Assembly: GCA_003133405.1 (NCBI GenBank)
Contig: PKXH01000027.1
Location: forward strand, 91,274-134,244
Source of the DNA: Acidimicrobiaceae bacterium
GTDB lineage: Bacteria > Actinomycetota > Acidimicrobiia > Acidimicrobiales > RAAP-2
Length of the DNA: 42,971 bases
Reading direction: 5' to 3'
Shown: in pieces, positions 1-7,069 of the stretch
Layout: each line of letters begins with the position of its first letter
Position numbering within the stretch: the stretch's first letter is position 1
The notes under the pieces: generated by a model
The model's input: the letters and a program-made list of their open reading frames with translations, nothing else
The model's database searches: none
What the model was told of the DNA's origin: nothing
Program-made: the position numbers and the translations under genes

Positions 1-215
1 TTAGAAGAGGTCTTAGTAGTAGTAGGGCTGTTGACTAACAGGTAACTCTTTAATATCGCTGGTAAATGCCGGTTTAGAGGAAGTGCTTCTGCCCACAGCG
101 TTGTGAGTAACTCCCTCAACCTTCACGGTTCAAGCCGAACATGATGTGGGGTACGGGTTGATTTTCACCGCGACATCCACAAGTTGACCCCAACGTTGTG
201 CACAAATTTCTTCCT
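1..215. other. oriC: Part of the replication origin (dnaA-dnaN side)
   Basis: This is the non-coding stretch just downstream of dnaA, which reads leftwards, so dnaN is expected beyond the left edge. Four tandem TAG triplets at 14-25 have the form of a DnaA-trio, the single-strand loading element known from bacterial origins. They are followed by a short GC stretch (26-30) and a weak reverse-strand DnaA-box-like sequence at about 32-40. Further 9-mers with 7 of 9 matches to the DnaA box TTATCCACA are at 173-181, at 196-204 (TTGTGCACA) and on the reverse strand at 102-110. The AT-rich unwinding region expected beside the trio would lie to the left of base 1 and cannot be seen. The origin call rests on position plus the trio; no perfect box is present in this stretch. 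Confidence 0.6.
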
Positions 216-1664
216 CTAATTCTCTCCCTGTAGACGGCGTTTTAACTGATTGATTTGATTCAGCACCTCGGGGTTTGACGTGAGCTGCTCCTTGATTTTT
301 TCAACTCCGCTAATGACTGTCGTGTGGTTTCGTCCGTCGAAAATCCTCGCGATCATGGGGTACGAGTAGTTATTCAATAGGTCGCGAATGAGATACATCG
401 CCACGTGACGAGCGTGCACGAGGGGGCGAAGACGTTTCGATCCCCGGACTTCTTCTACCGACAGACCGTAGAAGTCCGCCACCACAGAAAGAATGGTCTC
501 TGGCTTTAATATGACCTGTTCATGACCGAGATTTGTGAGGTGCGCCTTGGCGAGTTCGAGGGTGATGGGCTCTTGGCGCAGATTGGCGAACGCTCGCAAC
601 ATCGTGATCGAGCCCTCCAGTTCTCGAATATTGTCACGGACCCGGTGAGCGATCCACTCCGCCACGTCACCCGGTAGGGCGATACCCTCGCGCTCAGACT
701 TAGAGCGAAGGATCGCGATTCGCGTCTCGAGATCGGGCTGGTCAATCTCGGTGACGAGCCCCTGCAAGAGGCGACTACGGAATCTCTCTTGTAGCCCCGC
801 CAGGTCGCGAGGCGAACGGTCCGAGGTCAACACGATCTGTTTGCCCTCGCCGTGTAGCGCGTTGTACGTGTGAAAAATCTCCTCGTGAAACGTCTCGCCA
901 CGCGTCTCCATGAACTGAATGTCGTCAATGAGCAGGACGTCGTTTTCCCGGTAGCGCTCGTGCAGTGAGAGTTGGGTACGTGTCTGAATGGCTCGGATGA
1001 AGTCATTAAGAAACGTCTCGGTTGAAACGTAGAGCACCTTTCGTCCGGGGTAGTTCTCCTGGACATAGTTGCCAATGGCGTGCAACAAGTGGGTCTTACC
1101 AAGGCCCGAGTTCCCGTAGATCATCAGGGGGTTATAGGCCCGCCCGGGGGTCTCGGCCACGGACTGCGCCGCGGCGAACGCCAAGCGGTTGGATGTCCCT
1201 GGAACGAAGGAATCAAAGGTCATTCGAGGATCGAGGCGGGCTGGGTGATCAACGCTGGACGCGAATGTGACCAAAGGCGGTGGCTCGACCGGCTCGGAAG
1301 CGAGTTCGGTGAACTCGGGTGCACTCATCGAGGCGGCGACGGTCAGTGACACGTGCATCTCGCGACCGACCAACTGCTCGGCCTGCTCGGTGATGAACGG
1401 TAGATAGCGCTGTTGGACACGTAAGAGTTGAATCTGATTCGGCGCGCCGATGACGAGTTGGTCGTCGTGGTAATCCACAAGGCGAAGTGTGCTAAGTCCC
1501 GCCGCCCAAACAGCTTCAGAAGCGTTGCCACGTAAGGAGTCGCGAAGAGCTGACCAGATTTCATCCCCACTCTGCACAATCTTCCTCCACAGATCAACTC
1601 TGACATTATCCACAAGCGGTCTTCGACGGAGATCCGCTGTTTCCCTGACAGGGAGAGTCACCAT
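216..1664 (-). CDS. dnaA: Chromosomal replication initiator protein DnaA
   Basis: AAA+ ATPase that binds DnaA boxes, melts oriC and loads the DnaB helicase. In the 482-residue reading the N-terminal interaction domain spans about residues 20-105, a short linker follows, Walker A is GNSGLGKT (184-191), Walker B is LLIDDIQF (244-251), and the C-terminal helix-turn-helix domain carries the DnaA signature GRNHTTVISGVEKI (444-457). The start is uncertain. ATG at 1664 has no clear Shine-Dalgarno, and a GTG at 1613 (residue 18) would begin just before the conserved VDLWRKI segment; that GTG overlaps a perfect DnaA box. The gene diverges from rpmH, as in Mycobacterium. The box at the 5' end suggests autoregulation, which is known for DnaA in other bacteria. 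Confidence 0.97.
   Translation of the reverse strand: MVTLPVRETADLRRRPLVDNVRVDLWRKIVQSGDEIWSALRDSLRGNASEAVWAAGLSTLRLVDYHDDQLVIGAPNQIQLLRVQQRYLPFITEQAEQLVGREMHVSLTVAASMSAPEFTELASEPVEPPPLVTFASSVDHPARLDPRMTFDSFVPGTSNRLAFAAAQSVAETPGRAYNPLMIYGNSGLGKTHLLHAIGNYVQENYPGRKVLYVSTETFLNDFIRAIQTRTQLSLHERYRENDVLLIDDIQFMETRGETFHEEIFHTYNALHGEGKQIVLTSDRSPRDLAGLQERFRSRLLQGLVTEIDQPDLETRIAILRSKSEREGIALPGDVAEWIAHRVRDNIRELEGSITMLRAFANLRQEPITLELAKAHLTNLGHEQVILKPETILSVVADFYGLSVEEVRGSKRLRPLVHARHVAMYLIRDLLNNYSYPMIARIFDGRNHTTVISGVEKIKEQLTSNPEVLNQINQLKRRLQGEN
1606..1614 (+). promoter_or_regulatory. Perfect DnaA box at the 5' end of dnaA
   Basis: TTATCCACA matches the consensus at all 9 positions. It lies inside the longest dnaA reading and immediately around the alternative GTG start at 1613. 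An 8-of-9 match (TAATCCACA) is at 1471-1479 and a 7-of-9 match at 1583-1591, in the same orientation. A role in autorepression or as an accessory origin site is inferred from position. Confidence 0.55.
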
Positions 1665-1787
1665 ACACCCATTTATGACGCTCCGCCGGGGCCGTTGGAT
1701 TGGTGGGGTAACATTGCGGGCTGTGGCGTGCCAGCGACCCCCAGGGGGTCACGCGAAACGCAGAGGATATTTTGAGAAGAGGTTTTT

Positions 1788-1922
1788 GTGAAGCGTACTT
1801 ATCAGCCAAACCAGAGAAAGAGAGCCAAAACACACGGTTTTCGCGCGCGAATGCGCACCCGTGCCGGTCGCGCCGTTCTTAAAGCCCGTCGCAACAAGGG
1901 CCGTCACCAATTGACGGTCTAG
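1788..1922 (+). CDS. rpmH: 50S ribosomal protein L34
   Basis: A 44-residue, very basic protein beginning [18 protein letters not shown], the invariant L34 start, and ending in the usual [10 protein letters not shown]-type tail. L34 is a small 23S rRNA-binding protein of the large subunit, and 44-47 residues is the normal length. The start is GTG at 1788, with a purine-rich Shine-Dalgarno (GAGAAGAGG) at about 1774-1782. It is the first gene of the rightward string rpmH-rnpA-yidD-yidC-jag-rsmG. The 120-odd bases between dnaA and rpmH must hold both divergent promoters; no clean -35/-10 pair stood out. Confidence 0.97.
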   Translation: MKRTYQPNQRKRAKTHGFRARMRTRAGRAVLKARRNKGRHQLTV

Positions 1923-1927
1923 CTAGG

Positions 1928-2257
1928 GTGCCCGGTCGGGTCCGAACCCGCCGGCAGTTCGCGCTCTTCGCGATACCAACTGGACGAGCTCAGAGTGGGC
2001 CGCTGCGAATCTCTTTCGTGGCCGGCCCATCAGAGAGCACTTCGGTGGACGTGGCGTTCGCGATCAGTCGAAAGGTCGGTAACGCGGTCGCACGCAATAG
2101 ACTCCGCCGGCGACTTCGGGCACTATTTGATGTCCTTACCCCCCAACCCAAGCCTGGTAGTTACCTGATCAGGTGTGGTTTTGAGACAGGAAAGCTCTCA
2201 TATGAAGAACTCCAACACCATCTCCAACAAGCCCTTCGCCGAGTCGAAGGAATCTAA
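1928..2257 (+). CDS. rnpA: Ribonuclease P protein component
   Basis: Protein subunit that assists the RNase P RNA in removing tRNA 5' leaders. The 109-residue length is typical. The signature RNR-type motif is visible as AISRKVGNAVARNRLRRRLR at about residues 44-63, preceded by the expected aromatic-rich segment (RRQFALFA). The start is GTG at 1928, five bases after the rpmH stop, so the two genes are probably co-translated. The 3' end overlaps the start of yidD by about 55 bases in another frame, a common arrangement in actinobacteria. Confidence 0.93.
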   Translation: MPGRVRTRRQFALFAIPTGRAQSGPLRISFVAGPSESTSVDVAFAISRKVGNAVARNRLRRRLRALFDVLTPQPKPGSYLIRCGFETGKLSYEELQHHLQQALRRVEGI

Positions 2258-2513
2258 ATCGACGCTCGGTGCTCGAGTGTTGCTGGGGCTCATCGTCACC
2301 TATCAGAGTCTTCGCGCGGGACGCGTGGCCCCTTGTCGGTTCTACCCTTCGTGTTCGAACTACGCGGCTGAGGCGATCGCCACGCACGGAGCTGCGAGGG
2401 GAACGTGGTTGGCGCTACGCCGCGTGCTGCGCTGTCGCCCCTTTGGCCCGCACGGCATCGATCTGGTACCAGAGCCCAAGGCCGTTAGGAGTTCCGCGTC
2501 ATGCACTCAATAG
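2202..2513 (+). CDS. yidD: Membrane protein insertion efficiency factor YidD
   Basis: Small protein (103 residues from this start) of the YidD family, which sits at the inner membrane and helps YidC-dependent insertion. The hallmark CRFYPSCSNYAAEAI is present, followed by the conserved RVLRCRPFGPHGIDLVP stretch. The first reading of the frame starts at GTG 2175. ATG 2202 is preferred because AGGAAA lies about 10 bases upstream and because it removes most of the unmatched N-terminus. It overlaps rnpA at the 5' end and yidC by 13 bases at the 3' end, so expression is likely coupled to both. Confidence 0.9.
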   Translation: MKNSNTISNKPFAESKESKSTLGARVLLGLIVTYQSLRAGRVAPCRFYPSCSNYAAEAIATHGAARGTWLALRRVLRCRPFGPHGIDLVPEPKAVRSSASCTQ

Positions 2514-3505
2514 CGCATACCATCGGGGGGATTTTCCAGCCAATCTTCCGGCTCTTTGGGTGGCTGCTGGCTTTCTTCTACGGTCTTATTCCGAACTATG
2601 GGGTCGCGATCGCTCTGTTGACGATCGTGATCATGGGGGCCCTGACTCCCCTAACCATCAAGAGCACCCGCTCGATGATGTCGATGCAGAAGATCCAGCC
2701 CGAGATCAAGAAGCTCCAGCAGAAGTACAAGGGTCCCGAGAACCGTCAGATGATGAACGACGAGTTGATGCGGTTGTACCGAGAAGAGGGCGTCAATCCC
2801 ATCGGGGGCTGTCTACCCCTGTTGCTCCAGGCGCCGTTCCTCTTCATTCTCTACAGCGTTATCAAGGGCTTGTCGCACACGATCACGTCGACCAGCGGCA
2901 AGATCACCGCGCTGCCCCGGTATATCCCTTCAACAGGTTCCATGTCCAAGATGTACGAAAGTCTCATCCACTCCCTGGGACATATCAACGTCTGGGGCAT
3001 GGACTTAAGCCTCAAGCCCTTCAGCAGCGGCCTCTCGGTGCCGGCCCGGATCCCCTTCTTCGCCTTGGCGGCGGTGGCCGTGGCTTTGCAGTACTTCCAG
3101 ATGGCCCAGATGAACAACCGCAACAAGAAGACCGGTCAGAGTCTGCCCAGTCAACAACAGACCATGCAACGGATCCTTCCGATTGTTTTTGCATACTTCT
3201 ACATGGTGATACCAGCCGCCGTCGTGTTGTATATGATTTTTTCAACAGTCATTCGTATAATTACTCAAGACCTCATGTTCCGTACCGGCGTCTCCAATCC
3301 CCATAAGGGCGAGCGGGCGCTGCCGGCGGGTGAACGGGTTGAACCCGCGACCGAGATCGTCGAAGAGCCCAAAGCTAAACCCTCGACCCCTAAACCTCAA
3401 CCACCCTCGCGCCCGAGCAGCCGGTCGAAGAGTCAGCCCCGACCAGTCCCCAAGCCCCAAAGCCAGCCTCGCTCGAGGGCGAAGCGCAAGAGAAAGGCGC
3501 GATAG
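2501..3505 (+). CDS. yidC: Membrane protein insertase YidC
   Basis: YidC/Oxa1 insertase of 334 residues that inserts and folds integral membrane proteins, alone or with SecYEG. The first transmembrane segment (about 22-48) is followed by the conserved TPLTIKSTRSM segment, whose Arg57 is the groove arginine of the family. The cytoplasmic helical hairpin (KIQPEIKKLQQKY) and the NPIGGCLPLLLQAPFLF segment come next, then three further hydrophobic helices. The last ~70 residues are Pro/Ser/Arg/Lys rich and strongly basic (ending RSRAKRKRKAR), a ribosome-binding-type tail. There is no periplasmic P1 domain, as expected for the Gram-positive form. It sits between yidD and jag, the standard order. 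Confidence 0.96.
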   Translation: MHSIAHTIGGIFQPIFRLFGWLLAFFYGLIPNYGVAIALLTIVIMGALTPLTIKSTRSMMSMQKIQPEIKKLQQKYKGPENRQMMNDELMRLYREEGVNPIGGCLPLLLQAPFLFILYSVIKGLSHTITSTSGKITALPRYIPSTGSMSKMYESLIHSLGHINVWGMDLSLKPFSSGLSVPARIPFFALAAVAVALQYFQMAQMNNRNKKTGQSLPSQQQTMQRILPIVFAYFYMVIPAAVVLYMIFSTVIRIITQDLMFRTGVSNPHKGERALPAGERVEPATEIVEEPKAKPSTPKPQPPSRPSSRSKSQPRPVPKPQSQPRSRAKRKRKAR

Positions 3506-3508
3506 TTC

Positions 3509-4363
3509 ATGGAGTGGGTCGAAACTACCGGAAAGACAGTTGACGAGGCGATGGATCGGGCGCTGGTGCACCTTGGCGTACATCGCGACGACGCCGAAGT
3601 CGAAGTACTTGAAGAGCCGAAAGCCGGTCTCTTCGGCAGGGTCCGAGGAGAAGCGAGGGTTCGTGCACGGGTCCGGCCGAGCGGGCCCCGTCCCAAGCGA
3701 TCGAGACGCTCAGGTCAGAACAGTGATCGTCCTCGCTCGGCAAGTGATCGAAACGAACGACCTCGCACCGAGCGGCGACCCGAAGTCGAGTCTCGCCGTG
3801 ACAAGGAGCCGAGTGCTCCACGTCAACCTTCGCGATCGCGAAACCAGCAGTCAGTAAAGAGTCCAAATAAGGAGGACAGTATGGCGGAGGGCATCTCGCT
3901 TGCCGAACAAGGAGCCATCGCGAAGGAGTTCCTCGAAGGACTCTTGGCGTCGATGGATATTAAGGCCGACGTCTCGGTGAGAGAGCTCGATGAAGAGACC
4001 GTGGAGATCTCGGTCAACGCCTCCCCGCCCACCGAACTCGGTGTTCTAGTGGGCCCCCGCGGGACGACGCTGCAAGCCTTACAAGAAGTGACCCGTACCG
4101 TCGTTCAGTCCAAGAGTCCTAGCCGGACTGACCGGATCCTCGTGGACGTCGCTCAATATCGCGAACGCCGGGTGGCAGCCCTCGGTCGATTCGCTCAACA
4201 GGTGGCGCTTGACGTCATTGAAACTGGCGAGGAACGGGCTTTGGAGCCCATGTCCGCCGCTGACCGCAAGGCCGTGCACGACGCATTGACGGAAAATGAG
4301 GCGGTTGTCACCCGTTCTGAAGGTGAAGACCCCCGACGATTCGTGGTCGTCGCACCGGCGTAG
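3509..4363 (+). CDS. jag: Jag/KhpB-type RNA-binding protein (Jag-N, KH, R3H)
   Basis: RNA-binding protein encoded beside yidC in most Gram-positive bacteria, linked in other species to cell elongation and small-RNA binding. The 284 residues contain a Jag-N domain (about 3-50, with GLFG at 40-43), a long Arg/Ser/Pro-rich disordered linker (about 55-123), a KH domain with the GxxG loop GPRG (182-185), and a C-terminal R3H domain (about 215-280, RKAVH at 253-257). An ATG at codon 125 (base 3881) is preceded by a textbook AGGAGG at about 3869-3875, so a shorter KH-R3H product of 160 residues could also be made. The gene starts three bases after the yidC stop. Confidence 0.93.
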   Translation: MEWVETTGKTVDEAMDRALVHLGVHRDDAEVEVLEEPKAGLFGRVRGEARVRARVRPSGPRPKRSRRSGQNSDRPRSASDRNERPRTERRPEVESRRDKEPSAPRQPSRSRNQQSVKSPNKEDSMAEGISLAEQGAIAKEFLEGLLASMDIKADVSVRELDEETVEISVNASPPTELGVLVGPRGTTLQALQEVTRTVVQSKSPSRTDRILVDVAQYRERRVAALGRFAQQVALDVIETGEERALEPMSAADRKAVHDALTENEAVVTRSEGEDPRRFVVVAPA

Positions 4364-4372
4364 TGACAGGTG

Positions 4373-4993
4373 ATGAACGGTTGGTTGACCCGCGCTCTCG
4401 AGGAATCGAGGGCGCGGGGCCATTTAGGGCCTCAATCGATTGATCCCCAAATCGCCCACGCCGAGGGTTTCGCGCGCTGCTGGGAGGCCATTCGCCCGAC
4501 TCCCCCGGAGGACTTCTTGGACCTAGGGAGTGGTGGAGGGTTACCCGGTCTCGTTCTCCTTGACCGCTGGCACGGCCACGCGGTATTGCTTGATTCCATG
4601 GAGAAGAGAAGTAATTTCCTTCGTGAGGTCCTGGCCTGGCCCGACGCTCCCAAGAACGGCGAGGTAGTCACGGCCCGCGCCGAAGAAGCCGCGCGCTGGC
4701 CCGAATTGGAGGGTCGGTTTGACTTGGTGACGGCCCGATCGTTCGGGTCGCCGGCCGTGACTTCAGAGTGTGCGGTGCGGTTCTTGAAGTTAGGTGGCGT
4801 ACTGATCATCTCGGAACCGCCTGGTGAACGCGTTGACGAAAGGTGGAAAGCCTCCGGACTCGGGCTTTTGGGTCTGGTGGCGCAGGGTCGATCACGCTAT
4901 GGAACGGCCTACGAAGTCCTCATAAAGGAGGGCGCGACCGACGCCCACTATCCCCGGGTCACCGGGACTCCCAAAAAGAGGCCGCTTTTTTGA
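4373..4993 (+). CDS. rsmG: 16S rRNA (guanine527-N7)-methyltransferase RsmG
   Basis: Class I SAM-dependent methyltransferase that modifies G527 of 16S rRNA; loss of it gives low-level streptomycin resistance in other bacteria. The SAM-binding motif FLDLGSGGGLPG is at about residues 48-59, followed by LLDSMEKRSNFL (motif II region) and VTARSFGSPA. The length of 206 residues is slightly short for the family. GTG at 4370, one codon upstream, is an equally possible start. The stop codon directly abuts the first parS site. It is the last gene of the rpmH string. Confidence 0.93.
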   Translation: MNGWLTRALEESRARGHLGPQSIDPQIAHAEGFARCWEAIRPTPPEDFLDLGSGGGLPGLVLLDRWHGHAVLLDSMEKRSNFLREVLAWPDAPKNGEVVTARAEEAARWPELEGRFDLVTARSFGSPAVTSECAVRFLKLGGVLIISEPPGERVDERWKASGLGLLGLVAQGRSRYGTAYEVLIKEGATDAHYPRVTGTPKKRPLF

Positions 4994-5009
4994 TGTTTCA
5001 CGTGAAACA
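4994..5009. promoter_or_regulatory. parS: parS site 1
   Basis: TGTTTCACGTGAAACA, the perfect 16-base palindromic parS consensus bound by ParB. It begins one base after the rsmG stop. Confidence 0.96.
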
Positions 5010-5040
5010 TCCAAGAAGCGGTTGCTTTCGCGATCGGCCC

Positions 5041-5056
5041 CATTTCACTTGAATGG
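5041..5056. promoter_or_regulatory. Degenerate parS-like site
   Basis: CATTTCACTTGAATGG keeps the TTTCAC half and most of the second half of parS but differs at six of sixteen positions. It lies between two perfect sites at a similar spacing. It may be a decayed fourth site or chance similarity. Confidence 0.25.
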
Positions 5057-5087
5057 CGCCCAATTGACCCCCTTTTAGGTCACCAAT

Positions 5088-5103
5088 TGTTTCACGTGAA
5101 ACA
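5088..5103. promoter_or_regulatory. parS: parS site 2
   Basis: Perfect 16-base parS palindrome TGTTTCACGTGAAACA, 94 bases from site 1 and 37 bases from site 3 (start to start). Confidence 0.96.
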
Positions 5104-5124
5104 TTGACTCGCCCCCTAACGGGA

Positions 5125-5140
5125 TGTTTCACGTGAAACA
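5125..5140. promoter_or_regulatory. parS: parS site 3
   Basis: Perfect 16-base parS palindrome, 87 bases before the chosen parA start. ParB bound here could also repress parAB; that is inference. Confidence 0.96.
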
Positions 5141-5227
5141 TTGGTACTTGACGAACCAACGAAAAGCGAGTTGAATGGCAGTGGTTCGACGCAGTGTCGG
5201 TACGAATTTACGCTCGAGAAGAGGGCA

Positions 5228-6001
5228 ATGGCGGACGCCAGCATCACAAGGATCTTTGCCGTGGCCAACCAAAAAGGCGGCGTCGGAAAGACGACAACGA
5301 CGGTTTCCCTGGCTGCCGCGCTGGCTGAGCGGGGCAAACGGGTGCTGGTCGTTGACCTGGACCCCCAGGGAAACGCCACCATGGGCCTGGGCGTCGACGG
5401 TCGAAAGTTTGAACGATCGGTGTACGACGTCCTTTTAAACGACGTCCCGATGGCCGATGTCGTCGAGCCCGTGGGCCTTCCGAACCTCTTTGTCGCTCCG
5501 GCAACCCTTGACCTCGCCGGCGTCGAGCAAGAGCTCACCTCGGTCATCTCTCGTGAATTGCGGCTTAAGAAGGCGCTGGCCTCGGTCGACGGCGATTTTG
5601 ACTTCATTTTCGTTGACTGTCCCCCGTCGCTGGGATTGATCACCATCAACGCGTTCGCGGCCGCCACGGACATCATGGTTCCAGTCCAAACCGAGTATTA
5701 CGCGCTCGAAGGTCTCACCCAGTTGCAGAAGATCGTTGACCTCGTTCAGAAGAACCTCAATCCCACGCTTCGCATCACCAAGGTGGTCCTGACCATGTAC
5801 GACGCACGCAACACGCTGTCGGTAGACGTGGCAAAGGAAGTCAAGAAACACTTCCCCGACGAACTCTGTAAGACCATAATTCCGCGCACCGTACGACTCG
5901 CCGAGGCGCCTTCGTACGGACAGCCCATAACGGAATATGATCGGACTTCCAAGGGTTCCAAGGCGTACAAAGCATTAGCAGAGGAGATCTTGAATGGCTA
6001 G
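5228..6001 (+). CDS. parA: Chromosome partitioning ATPase ParA
   Basis: Walker-type ATPase that, with ParB-parS, moves newly replicated origins. The 257-residue protein has the deviant Walker A motif KGGVGKTT (16-23), Walker A' DLDPQGN, and the FVDCPPSLG Walker B segment. The frame is open back to 5141, next to parS site 3, but ATG 5228 is chosen because GAGAAGAGGG lies just upstream and because MADASITRIFAVANQKGG is the normal distance to the P-loop. The last 8 bases overlap parB, so the two are translationally coupled. Length and motifs are typical of chromosomal ParA (Soj). Confidence 0.96.
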   Translation: MADASITRIFAVANQKGGVGKTTTTVSLAAALAERGKRVLVVDLDPQGNATMGLGVDGRKFERSVYDVLLNDVPMADVVEPVGLPNLFVAPATLDLAGVEQELTSVISRELRLKKALASVDGDFDFIFVDCPPSLGLITINAFAAATDIMVPVQTEYYALEGLTQLQKIVDLVQKNLNPTLRITKVVLTMYDARNTLSVDVAKEVKKHFPDELCKTIIPRTVRLAEAPSYGQPITEYDRTSKGSKAYKALAEEILNG

Positions 6002-6920
6002 AAAACCAGGCTTAGGCAAGGGACTTGGAGCCCTCATCCCAGAGACCAAAGCGACGCCGGAAGAAAAGGCTTCGACAACGTCACCGTCCAGCCCGCTTCG
6101 AATGGTGCCCGTCGACGCGATACGGCCGAACCAGTTTCAGCCCCGCAAGGTCTTTAACGACGAGAGCCTCAAGACCCTGGCGGCATCGGTCCAGGAGCTC
6201 GGTGTCCTTCAACCAATCATTGTCCGACCAGTCGAGGGCGAACCCGATCACTTCGAACTCATCGCGGGGGAGCGGCGTTGGCGAGCGGCGGTCATCGCGA
6301 AACTCGAGTTGGTGCCCGTTCTGCTCCAAGACGACGTCAACGATCGCCTTTCACTAGAGCAGGCCGTAGTTGAGAATCTTCATCGCGTTGACCTGCACGC
6401 GTTAGAAGAGGCCGCGGCCTATCAACAACTCGTCGACGATTTTAATCTCACTCACGACCAGGTGGCCCAGCGAGTCGGTAAGAGTCGAGCTTATGTTACG
6501 AATACGTTACGACTTCTTCAGTTGGGTGACGCTGCTCAGAGCGCGTTGGTCGCTTCGCAAATCACGCCTGGACACGCGCGAGCTCTGCTGGCTATTGGTG
6601 ATCCAAACGCTCAATCCACGATGTTGGCCCGTGTGATCAAAAATGAGTTCTCGGTGCGCTCGACCGAAGAGGCGGTCAAACTCTTTCTCGAGCCCAAGCC
6701 CGCGCCGAGCACCGAGTCCGCGACGAAGGCACCCGAGGGGGTTCCGCGGCTTCGTCCGGTGCCCGACGCCAGCGTGGCCGAACTCGAAGAGCTCTTGGAG
6801 AACTACCTCGACACGCGGGTCCACGTTGATCTAAAGGGCCGAAACGGCCGAATAATTATTGATTTTGCGGACCTTGACGACCTCGAACGGCTCTACAGCG
6901 TCATCGCAAAGCCCAAATAA
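5994..6920 (+). CDS. parB: Chromosome partitioning protein ParB
   Basis: DNA-binding CTPase that loads at parS and spreads along DNA to form the partition complex. The 308 residues show the N-terminal ParA-contact peptide (RKPGLGKGLGALIP), the CTP-binding domain with GERRWRA (92-98) and ENLHRVDLHALEE (127-139), a helix-turn-helix (about 153-172, HDQVAQRVGKSRAYV), and a C-terminal dimerisation domain. The start ATG lies inside the last codons of parA. With three parS sites upstream, this is a complete ParABS system. The gene runs into a convergent intergenic stretch containing DnaA boxes. Confidence 0.96.
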   Translation: MARKPGLGKGLGALIPETKATPEEKASTTSPSSPLRMVPVDAIRPNQFQPRKVFNDESLKTLAASVQELGVLQPIIVRPVEGEPDHFELIAGERRWRAAVIAKLELVPVLLQDDVNDRLSLEQAVVENLHRVDLHALEEAAAYQQLVDDFNLTHDQVAQRVGKSRAYVTNTLRLLQLGDAAQSALVASQITPGHARALLAIGDPNAQSTMLARVIKNEFSVRSTEEAVKLFLEPKPAPSTESATKAPEGVPRLRPVPDASVAELEELLENYLDTRVHVDLKGRNGRIIIDFADLDDLERLYSVIAKPK

Positions 6921-6956
6921 CTCTCAACCATCAACTTAACCCTCTCGTTGAAGTTT

Positions 6957-7069
6957 TCCCCAAGTTGTGGATGAAGTTGTGGGTTATTTCGTTTTTGCTT
7001 GATTTTTCAGGTATTTACCCCCGAAATACCTAACATTGAACTGGTATTTTCAACCCGGCCTGTGGATAA
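6957..7069. other. AT-rich patch with DnaA boxes downstream of parB
   Basis: Two reverse-strand DnaA boxes lie 12 bases apart: TGTGGATGA at 6967-6975 (8 of 9) and TGTGGGTTA at 6979-6987 (7 of 9). They are followed by a T-rich stretch to about 7018. A perfect box TGTGGATAA is at 7061-7069, inside the 3' end of the next gene. The composition contrasts with the GC-rich surroundings. It may be a DnaA titration site or an origin-like element; no function is shown. Confidence 0.45.
7010..7031. terminator. Hairpin between convergent parB and cwlM-like gene
   Basis: Perfect 8-base inverted repeat, AGGTATTT and AAATACCT, with a 6-base loop. It lies between the parB stop and the stop of the leftward neighbour. 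No long U-tract follows directly, so termination is likely but not certain. Confidence 0.4.
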
